NCBI GenBank assembly: GCA_013388755.1
Contig: JACAEQ010000110.1
Location: forward strand, 1 to 37,039
Origin: Chloroflexota bacterium
GTDB lineage: Bacteria > Chloroflexota > Chloroflexia > Chloroflexales > Roseiflexaceae
DNA: 37,039 bases
Reading direction: 5' to 3'
Shown here: piece after piece, positions 1 through 7,528 of the stretch
How positions within the stretch are numbered: the stretch's first letter is position 1
Layout of the letters: each line of letters begins with the position of its first letter
The notes under the pieces: model-generated
Databases searched by the model: none
What the model was told of the DNA's origin: nothing
What the model saw: only the letters and a program-made list of their open reading frames with translations
Made by a program: the position numbers and the translations under genes

Positions 1-3000
1 GCGGCGAGTTGCGCAGCCGCCGTACTGTGGTGGTGCTGGCACTGCCGCCTGGACAGTCGGCGCTTACACTGACGCCGGGTGAGCCGGCACACGTCGAGGT
101 GCTCGTCACGAACCGCACGCCCGCGCCCCTGACGATTGCGCTGGCAATTGATGGTCTGCCTGCCGGCTGGGTCGAACCTGCGCCGACATTGCGCGTGGCG
201 CAGTTCGCCTCGGCGACGGCGGCGCTGGTTGTTACTGCACCGGCGCTACCAGAAAGCGCTGCCGGCCCCTACCCGGTACGATTGCGTGCCACGGCGCAGG
301 AGGTTCCGGCGATTGCGTCCGAGTTGCCGCTGGAATGGCGCGTTGCACCGTTTCTTGCCGGCGAATTGCACGTGTCGCCACATCGCTGCCGTGACCGCGA
401 ACTTGCGGTTGTGTCGGTCCATCTGCGGAATGGCGGCAATACGCGAGCCGTCTACCATCTGCGCGCGATCGCTGAACACCAGGCGCTCAGTTTTGCGCTG
501 GCGGAGGAGCATATTGATATTGATCCCGGCAGTGTGGTGGAGACGCCGCTGACGATTGCGGCGTCGCGCAGGATCGTTGGCACTGATCGCGATCTTGCAT
601 TCACGGTCGAGGCCGAAGAGAGCAGTGAGACGCAGGGTGCGATCACGCGTACGATCAGCGATGACGCGCATTTTGTTCACGCGGCGCTTTTGCCAGCCTG
701 GTCGCCATTGCTGGCGTTACTGGTGCTTTTCCTGCTGTATGGCTTCAACGTCCCCGCACCGCTCTGGTCTACCGTTCCAGGGCGTGGATTTATCATTGGT
801 GCGCAGGTAAGTGGCGCGGCGCTCGAAGCGACCCGTATCGTCGAGCGTGCCACACAACAGGCGGCTCAGGGGCAGACGGCGATCGCTGATGCGGCGGCGG
901 TGCTGGCTGCTACCCAGTCTGCGGTGGCGGCGTTGCCAACCGAGCAGCAGGCAAGCGCGCAGACGGCGCTGGCAGGCGCGTTCCAGGCAACCAGCACGGT
1001 GATCGCCGCCGGCCAGACAGCGGCGGCGCAGGTGTTGAATGCAACCGAGGTTGCCAATAATGACCAGCTGGCCCGAACCAGGACGGCTGAGGAACAGCAG
1101 AGCCAGACGGCCCTTACCCAGGCGCCCCTTCCAACGGCCACGTCGCGCCCGGCGGCTACGGCCACGTCGCGCCCGGCGACTACGGCCACGTCGCGCCCAT
1201 CTGCGACGCCGGCTGCGACCCCGCAGGCGACGGCTCAGGCGACGGTGGTTGCCAGCGCCAGTGTCGAGGTTGACCCATCGGCGCTGGCGTTCGGTAGTAT
1301 CAAGAAGGGTACAACCAGCGCTACACGCATCATTCTGTTGCGGAATACGAGCAATGTGGCGCTGACCATTACGGCGATCGCCATCGGCGGCGTCAATGGT
1401 GCCGATTTCGCACGTGTTACTGGCGGCGCCGATGAGTGCGGTGCATCGCTGGCCGCCAATGCAACCTGTGCCATCAGCCTTACCTTTAGCCCGGCGGTTG
1501 CGGGTACGCGTAGCGGGCAACTGCGTATTGAGAATACGTCGGCTGGTGGAACCATTCTCGTCAACCTGACCGGCGCCGGGACGGAAATCCCTGAAGTCGC
1601 CGCCATTAATCGTGTCGGCAGTAGCCCGACCAACGCAGGTAGCGTTCAATTTCAGGTGAACTTTAGCGAAGCGGTCAGGGGTGTGAGCGAAGCCAACTTC
1701 AGCCTGGTGACGCTCGGTGGCGCCGTCGGGTCGAGCATTACGTCGGTGGCGCCGGCCAGCAGCGCCTCGACCAACCAGTGGACCGTCACGGTGAATGTGG
1801 CTGGCGGCAACAAGACCGTTCGTCTTGACTTCATCAATAGTAACGGTGTCACGAATGCTGATGGCAACGCAGTGGAGAAGCTTCCGTTCAATACCGGCGA
1901 CCAGTACGTGATCGATACAACCGCGCCTCAGGTGACGCTGAGCGGTACGCCGCCCGCGCTCAGCAATAACCCGGCGGCGCCATTCACCTTCAGCGGCAGT
2001 GATGATGTCACCGCCAGCCTGACGTTCGAGTGCCGTGTGCTACCGGCCGCATTCGCCGCGTGTACCAGCCCATTCACGCCCGCCGGCCTGGCCGATGGCA
2101 GTCGCACGTTCGAGGTGCGGTCACGCGATGCCGCCGGCAATGCCAGCTCTCCTGCGTCCTATACCTGGACGCTGGATACGACGCCGCCGGATACGGCGAT
2201 CGCCACCGGGCCGGCGAATGGCAGTACCAGCGGGCCGGATGTCAGTTTCACGTTTACATCCGAGGCGGGAGCGACGTTCGAGTGCCGCGTGTTGCCGGCT
2301 ACGTTTGCTACCTGTACCAGCCCGTTGAACCTGACAGGCTTGCCGGAAGGGTCGCGTACCTTCGAAGTGCGGGCACGAGACGCCGCGGGCAATGCTGATG
2401 CCAGCCCGGCGACGCGCACCTGGACGGTGGACGCGACACCGCCCGACACGACTATCACCGGCGGGCCGGCGAATGGCAGCACCAGCGGGCCGGATGTCAG
2501 CTTCACGTTTACGTCCGAGGCGGGAGCGACGTTCGAATGTCGTGTGCTCCCTGCGGCATTTGCGCCGTGTACCAGCCCGCAGAACCTGACCCTGCCCGGC
2601 GGTTCACGCACGTTCGAGGTTCGAGCGCGTGATGCGGTCGGGAACATTGACGCAACACCGGCGACGCGCACCTGGACGGTGGACGCGACACCACCCGACA
2701 CGACTATCACCGGCGGGCCGACGGGCACGGTCGCCACTACGAGCGCCAGCTTTACATTTACCTCAACCGAAACAGGAACATTTCAGTGCAGTCTGGACGG
2801 GGCGCCATTCACGGCCTGCACCAGCCCGCAGAACTATGCTGGCCTGGCTGATGGTGCGCACACATTCGCAGTGCGGGCGATCGACGCGGTAAACAACATT
2901 GACGCAACACCGGCGACACGCACCTGGACGGTAGACACGACACCGCCCGATACGACTATCACCGGCGGGCCGGCGAATGGCAGCACCAGCGGGCCGGATG

Positions 3001-3956
3001 TCAGCTTCACGTTTACGTCCGAGGCGGGAGCGACATTTGAATGCAGCCTGGATGCCGGCGCTTTCGCCGCCTGCACCAGCCCGGAGAACCTGACCGGCCT
3101 GGCGGACGGATCACGCACGTTCCGCGTCCGGGCGCGCGATACAGCTGGGAACGTTGACGCAACGCCGGCGACGCGCACCTGGACGGTGGACGCGACACCG
3201 CCCGACACGACTATCACCGGCGGGCCGGCGAATGGCAGCACCAGTGGGCCGGATGTCAGTTTCAGCTTTAGTTCAACCGAAGCCGGAGCGACGTTCGAAT
3301 GTCGTGTGCTCCCTGCGGCATTTGCGCCGTGTACCAGCCCGCAGAACCTGACCCTGCCCGGCGGTTCACGCACGTTCGAGGTTCGGGCGCGCGATGCGGT
3401 CGGGAACATTGACGCAACACCGGCGTCACGCACCTGGACGGTGGACGCGACGCCACCCGATACCAGCATCACTGGCGGGCCGTCCGGTACGGTGAACACA
3501 GACAGCGCCAGTTTCACGTTCTCCTCTACCGAGGCGGGAACGTTCCAGTGCAGTCTGGACGGGGCACCATTCACGGCCTGCACCAGCCCGCAGAACTATG
3601 CCGGCCTGGCTGATGGCGCGCATACATTCGCAGTGCGGGCGATCGACACGGTAAACAACATCGACTCGACGCCGGCAACGCGCACCTGGACGGTGGACAC
3701 GACGCCACCTGATACCAGCATCACTGGCGGGCCGGCTGAAGGAAGCTCGAGCGGGCCGGACGTCAGTTTCACGTTCTCCTCTACCGAGACGGGGACGTTC
3801 CAGTGCAGCCTGGATGGCGCGCCATTCACGGCCTGCACCAGCCCGCAGAACTATGCCGGCCTGGCGGCCGGTGCGCATACCTTTGCGGTGCGGGCGATCG
3901 ACACGGTGAACAACGCCGACCCGACGCCGGCAACGCGGACCTGGACGGTGTCGTGA
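1..3956 (+). CDS. Large single-pass membrane protein with ASH-like domain and eight Ig-like repeats (5' partial)
   Basis: The reading frame is open to the window edge, so the start probably lies upstream; a TTG at 9 is the only in-window candidate near the edge and has no convincing ribosome site. Numbering from that TTG: residues 10-225 form two beta-rich Ig-like/NEW3-like domains that resemble residues 655-865 of the downstream protein. Residues 229-246 are a membrane helix. Residues 265-370 are Ala/Gln-rich and probably helical, and 374-402 hold three ATSRPA-type repeats. Residues about 418-528 match the ASH/'choice-of-anchor D' type (LAFGS, CAISLTFSP, GQLRIENTS). Residues 530-635 form a further beta domain, followed by eight ~85-aa repeats (CSLDG/CRVLP, CTSP, GSRTFEVRARD, TRTWTVD). 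The large C-terminal part is probably outside the cell as an adhesive or sensing stalk. The missing N-terminus could hold a signalling domain. Function is otherwise unknown. Confidence 0.85.
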   Translation, partial: GELRSRRTVVVLALPPGQSALTLTPGEPAHVEVLVTNRTPAPLTIALAIDGLPAGWVEPAPTLRVAQFASATAALVVTAPALPESAAGPYPVRLRATAQEVPAIASELPLEWRVAPFLAGELHVSPHRCRDRELAVVSVHLRNGGNTRAVYHLRAIAEHQALSFALAEEHIDIDPGSVVETPLTIAASRRIVGTDRDLAFTVEAEESSETQGAITRTISDDAHFVHAALLPAWSPLLALLVLFLLYGFNVPAPLWSTVPGRGFIIGAQVSGAALEATRIVERATQQAAQGQTAIADAAAVLAATQSAVAALPTEQQASAQTALAGAFQATSTVIAAGQTAAAQVLNATEVANNDQLARTRTAEEQQSQTALTQAPLPTATSRPAATATSRPATTATSRPSATPAATPQATAQATVVASASVEVDPSALAFGSIKKGTTSATRIILLRNTSNVALTITAIAIGGVNGADFARVTGGADECGASLAANATCAISLTFSPAVAGTRSGQLRIENTSAGGTILVNLTGAGTEIPEVAAINRVGSSPTNAGSVQFQVNFSEAVRGVSEANFSLVTLGGAVGSSITSVAPASSASTNQWTVTVNVAGGNKTVRLDFINSNGVTNADGNAVEKLPFNTGDQYVIDTTAPQVTLSGTPPALSNNPAAPFTFSGSDDVTASLTFECRVLPAAFAACTSPFTPAGLADGSRTFEVRSRDAAGNASSPASYTWTLDTTPPDTAIATGPANGSTSGPDVSFTFTSEAGATFECRVLPATFATCTSPLNLTGLPEGSRTFEVRARDAAGNADASPATRTWTVDATPPDTTITGGPANGSTSGPDVSFTFTSEAGATFECRVLPAAFAPCTSPQNLTLPGGSRTFEVRARDAVGNIDATPATRTWTVDATPPDTTITGGPTGTVATTSASFTFTSTETGTFQCSLDGAPFTACTSPQNYAGLADGAHTFAVRAIDAVNNIDATPATRTWTVDTTPPDTTITGGPANGSTSGPDVSFTFTSEAGATFECSLDAGAFAACTSPENLTGLADGSRTFRVRARDTAGNVDATPATRTWTVDATPPDTTITGGPANGSTSGPDVSFSFSSTEAGATFECRVLPAAFAPCTSPQNLTLPGGSRTFEVRARDAVGNIDATPASRTWTVDATPPDTSITGGPSGTVNTDSASFTFSSTEAGTFQCSLDGAPFTACTSPQNYAGLADGAHTFAVRAIDTVNNIDSTPATRTWTVDTTPPDTSITGGPAEGSSSGPDVSFTFSSTETGTFQCSLDGAPFTACTSPQNYAGLAAGAHTFAVRAIDTVNNADPTPATRTWTVS
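1914..3953 (+). repeat. Eight in-frame ~255-bp repeats encoding Ig-like units
   Basis: About 2,040 bp divide into eight units averaging 255 bp (85 residues). Each begins TPPDT-IT-GGP and ends TWTVD, with two conserved cysteines per unit (ECR/QCS and CTSP) that could form a disulfide. Units 3 and 6 are nearly identical at DNA level and so are units 4 and 7, offset by about 762 bp, pointing to a three-unit duplication or gene conversion. Confidence 0.9.
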
Positions 3957-3968
3957 GCAGTGGTATGA

Positions 3969-6900
3969 ATGAAAGCTGGAGCTATGTCAGATCTGGAGCC
4001 GAATCAGCAGACGATTGGCGCATATCGGCTTGACGTTCAGCTTGGTGTGGATGGCGCAGGCGAGGTATATCGTGCGTATCACGTTCCCTCGGGGCAACCG
4101 GTAGCGATCCGGTTGTTGCCTGGCGATCGCATGGCGTTGCCGGGCTTCCGCGAGCGCTTTGAGCGCGAGATGCGGCGCGCCGCGGCATTGTATCATCCGC
4201 ACCTGATCGAACTGTACGAATCTGGCGTCAGCGAAGGTCGTGCCTTTGTGGTGAGTGAACTGGCGCCTGGCGGTTCACTGCGCGAGTTGATGCAACGAGG
4301 CGCGGTATCCTTGCGCCTGGGTGCCGAACTGGTGCGCCAGGCTGCTGTGGCTCTGGAAGCGGTCCATGCCCGCGCAATGGTCCACGGGGCGATCAAGCCC
4401 GAGAATCTGTTGTTGTTTCCTGAGAGTGGCGGCGGCTACCTGCTCAAACTGGGGGATCTTGGCCTGGCGCGCCTGTCTGCGCCCGATGCCATTGATACGA
4501 TGCCGTACCGCGCGCCGGAACAACGCGCCGGGAGCGATCCGGATGTGCATGCCGATCTCTATGCGCTTGGCGCAGTGCTGTACGAAATTGCAGTTGGCAC
4601 ACCGCCACCAGCGACGGGCATTCCGCCGCTTGGCCATGTCAATCCGGATGTCCCTCGTGCGCTTGAGGCAATTGTCGCGCGCTGCCTGACTGCACCCTCT
4701 GCCGGTCGCTTTGCCAGCGCTGCCGAACTGGCCGCCGCTCTGGAGGATCTGGTGGCGCAGATGGCGCCACGCCTGTCCGCTGCCGCCGCTGCCGATGTGA
4801 CGGTGATTGAACGATTACCGACGCATGACGATGCGACGATGGCTGCCGCTATCGTGCCGCCTGCACCGGTTGATGTGACGATAATCGAAGCAACGTCCCC
4901 TGCGCCGCCAGCGGCCGCCCCCGCCGATGCCACGCTGGTCGAGCCGGCGGTGGCCCCCGCCGATGCCACGCTGGTCGAGCCGGCGGTGGTGGCCCCCGCC
5001 GATGCCACGCTGGTCGAGCCGGCGGTGGTGGCCCCCGCCGATGCCACGCTGGTTGAGCCGGCGGTGGCGGCAACGCCAGCCAGCGCGGTCGCCGATGCCA
5101 CCGCTGCCTTGCTTGCCGATGAGACGCCGGAGGTACAGGAGGCAGGTGCGCCGCAGGTGGCGCCAGAGGTCATCAATCCGGACGAGGCCGTAACGATTTT
5201 GCCTGAACCACTGCCGGCAATCAGCACCCCGATCCCGGAAGTCGCGGTGACCCGGTCGCTCATGATAGCGACGCCACCGCCAGGCTTCCCGGCTCTTCCA
5301 CCGCCGTTAAGTATGCCTCAGGTTCAGGTGCTCGACAGCCAGGGCATGCCGCTCCAGCTTGTCAACCTGACTGGCGATGGCCTGGCGGTCGGGCGCGCGG
5401 CGACCAGCGACCTGGTGCTGGCTGACGAAAGCGTGTCGGAGGAGCATGCGTTTATTGACTGGGATGGCCGGCAGGTGACAGTATCCGACCTGGGATCGAC
5501 GAATGGCGTCATCCTTGCCGGTGTTCGCCTGGCGCCGCAGGAACGCCGGCTCTGGGAAGGCGGCGTCCCGCTGCGTATTGGCGTGTACTGGTTGCGGCTG
5601 GTACCGGCGATGGCCCAGGCAACGAGCATGATCGCGCCTGCGCAATATGGCATTCCCGAGCCCACGGCAGCGGCCGTTCCACGGGTTGTTGCACCCCCGC
5701 CGCCGGCGCCCCGCCCTGCTGGATCAGTAACGCCAGGTTTTGGGGCACCTGCCATGGTCGGGCCAACAGCTGCGATCCCACAGGCGGGTGGCATCACCCA
5801 GACGCCGTCGGCTGGCATGCGCCGCGATGCCCCGGCTGTGCCGCAGGCGGCAGTTGTTGCGCCGCCTGAGCCCGCCGATGCAATCCCGGATGCCGGGGTC
5901 ACCCAGCCACCGCTTGGATCGAACCGGTACGGCGTCGAACTGGAACAGGATGTGACGACGCTCACCCCCGGCATGCCGACCGTCTTGCGCCTGACGTTGC
6001 ACAACTACAGCGAGAATGTCGATCATCTGCGCGTTGAAGTGCGTGGCGTGCCGGAAACCTGGATCCAGGGCCCGCCGCCTGAACCTCAATTACTACCCAA
6101 TGGCCGGCAGCCGGTGGCGCTCAATATCAATGTGCCGCGAACGCCGGAACATCGCGCCGGCCCCTACCCGGTGACGATCTATGCGCGCTCCCGCAGCCGT
6201 CCGAATGAGGCCGGCATTGCGCAGGCGACGTGGACCGTTCAGGCATTTACCGAGCACCGGCTGGAATTGAAGCCGCGCCGCGCCACCGGCTGGCGCAAAG
6301 CGTCCTACAATCTGACGCTGACCAACGCTGGCAATGTACCGTCGCGCTACACGCTTTCCGGCGAAGATGACGAACAGGTGCTCGATTTCGGCCTTGGGCC
6401 GGAGGTCATGCCGCTCGATCCAGGTGTGGCGGTGAAACGCCGGCTGACGGTACGTGGCCCGATACGCTGGTTCGGCACGCCTCAACCGCGCAGTTTTTCG
6501 ATCCATGCGCGCACCGAAAAGCGATCCGAGGCACAGACCTCATCGGCGCAATTCGTCCAGCGCGCGCTTGTTCCGCCCTGGATCATCCCGCTGCTACTCC
6601 TGTCCGTCGCGGCAATTCTGTACTTCGTGACGCGCCCACCAGTTGTGCGCAATCCACGGTTCGACCCGTCACCGCTGGTTGCCGGCCAGCCCGCCAGGCT
6701 GAGCTACGAAATTGATAATGCGCAACGGGTCGAGTTACAGCCGATTGGTGTACCGGCGCCGGCAGCATCCGGCCGCCGCAGCTACGAGTTTCTCGATGCG
6801 GCAGCGATACCGCCCGATCTGAGCATCAGGGCGGTGAGCCGGTTCGGTATCATTGCAGAGGCGCCAGTCGCGGCCGTGGTTGTGACGCCGACGCCGACAC

Positions 6901-7406
6901 CCTTGCCGCCGACGCCGACGCCTGCCCCGCCGACACCTGCGCCGGCAGAGCCGTTGCCTGCGCCGACGCCCGCGCCGGAGCCGCCGGTGATCGTCGCGCC
7001 GCCGCTGCCGCCCCAGCCTCCGCCACCCGTCGAGACACCAGCCCCGACAGTAACGTTGTCGGAGCTGGTGCGCTTCACGTGCGAGTCTGGCGCGCGGATC
7101 GTGCTGACCGGATCAGGGCCGCCGCGCGAGTCGTTTCTGCTCTACTTTGGACGGCGGGCAGTGAGTGGTGGGAGCGTGGCGCCCGATGGCGTCTACCGGA
7201 TCGACATGGTGATCGGGCGCGAACGACCGGGCGAATACCCGGTCAGCGTCCGGCTGCGCCTCAGTGATCGTCCGCTTGCGATTCGCACGTACCGATACGG
7301 CAACGATCCGCTGGTGCGCCTGAGCGATGCGGCGCCAGAAACGGTGCCGACTGAGTTGATGTGCGTCGTCCGGCGAGAGACGCCAACGCCGACGATCGCG
7401 CCCTGA
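3969..7406 (+). CDS. Membrane pseudokinase-FHA-Ig signalling protein
   Basis: Residues 18-264 have the fold signature of a Ser/Thr kinase (YRAPEQ, DLYALGAVLYE), but key residues are changed. The ATP-anchoring Lys of VAIK is Arg48, and HRD is HGA, so the catalytic Asp is Ala141; the DFG-type Asp163 remains (DLG). It is therefore probably a pseudokinase that binds rather than phosphorylates. Residues 317-366 carry four APADATLVEPAV repeats. Residues 450-545 are an FHA domain with its phosphothreonine-site residues (GR476, S490, H493, STNG513). A Pro-rich linker, two Ig/NEW3-like domains (655-865), a membrane helix (869-887), a Pro/Thr-rich stretch and a small C-terminal beta domain follow. It starts 12 nt after the preceding stop, so the two genes probably form one operon. 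ATG at 3984 is an alternative start; neither start has an ideal ribosome site. Confidence 0.88.
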   Translation: MKAGAMSDLEPNQQTIGAYRLDVQLGVDGAGEVYRAYHVPSGQPVAIRLLPGDRMALPGFRERFEREMRRAAALYHPHLIELYESGVSEGRAFVVSELAPGGSLRELMQRGAVSLRLGAELVRQAAVALEAVHARAMVHGAIKPENLLLFPESGGGYLLKLGDLGLARLSAPDAIDTMPYRAPEQRAGSDPDVHADLYALGAVLYEIAVGTPPPATGIPPLGHVNPDVPRALEAIVARCLTAPSAGRFASAAELAAALEDLVAQMAPRLSAAAAADVTVIERLPTHDDATMAAAIVPPAPVDVTIIEATSPAPPAAAPADATLVEPAVAPADATLVEPAVVAPADATLVEPAVVAPADATLVEPAVAATPASAVADATAALLADETPEVQEAGAPQVAPEVINPDEAVTILPEPLPAISTPIPEVAVTRSLMIATPPPGFPALPPPLSMPQVQVLDSQGMPLQLVNLTGDGLAVGRAATSDLVLADESVSEEHAFIDWDGRQVTVSDLGSTNGVILAGVRLAPQERRLWEGGVPLRIGVYWLRLVPAMAQATSMIAPAQYGIPEPTAAAVPRVVAPPPPAPRPAGSVTPGFGAPAMVGPTAAIPQAGGITQTPSAGMRRDAPAVPQAAVVAPPEPADAIPDAGVTQPPLGSNRYGVELEQDVTTLTPGMPTVLRLTLHNYSENVDHLRVEVRGVPETWIQGPPPEPQLLPNGRQPVALNINVPRTPEHRAGPYPVTIYARSRSRPNEAGIAQATWTVQAFTEHRLELKPRRATGWRKASYNLTLTNAGNVPSRYTLSGEDDEQVLDFGLGPEVMPLDPGVAVKRRLTVRGPIRWFGTPQPRSFSIHARTEKRSEAQTSSAQFVQRALVPPWIIPLLLLSVAAILYFVTRPPVVRNPRFDPSPLVAGQPARLSYEIDNAQRVELQPIGVPAPAASGRRSYEFLDAAAIPPDLSIRAVSRFGIIAEAPVAAVVVTPTPTPLPPTPTPAPPTPAPAEPLPAPTPAPEPPVIVAPPLPPQPPPPVETPAPTVTLSELVRFTCESGARIVLTGSGPPRESFLLYFGRRAVSGGSVAPDGVYRIDMVIGRERPGEYPVSVRLRLSDRPLAIRTYRYGNDPLVRLSDAAPETVPTELMCVVRRETPTPTIAP
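4917..5066 (+). repeat. Four tandem ~36-39-bp units encoding ADATLVEPAV
   Basis: The units are almost identical in DNA and protein and lie between the pseudokinase and FHA domains. Looser versions of the D-x-T-hydrophobic-hydrophobic-E pattern occur just upstream (ADVTVIE, VDVTIIE), so the array looks like an amplified short motif with one threonine per unit. Confidence 0.85.
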
Positions 7407-7420
7407 GTACACTGCTGGCA

Positions 7421-7515
7421 CATAAGGCGCCACGCACCGCACAGCCCCCCGCCTAATCTCCCCTCGCCGGGGCCAGGAGTCGGACCCTCCCCCGGCGAGG
7501 GGAGAGCCTCGCTGT
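7421..7515. repeat. GC-rich palindromic repeat, copy 1, with probable bidirectional terminator hairpin
   Basis: A perfect 16-bp inverted repeat (7457-7472 with 7490-7505) encloses a 17-nt loop. It lies between two convergent stop codons. The left part (CATAAGGC, then CACCGCACAGCCC, then runs of C) matches copies at 13992, 19393 and 19491. Copy placement directly after stops fits a terminator role, although no long T tract follows. Confidence 0.75.
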
Positions 7516-7528
7516 ACAGGAGGCTGGC

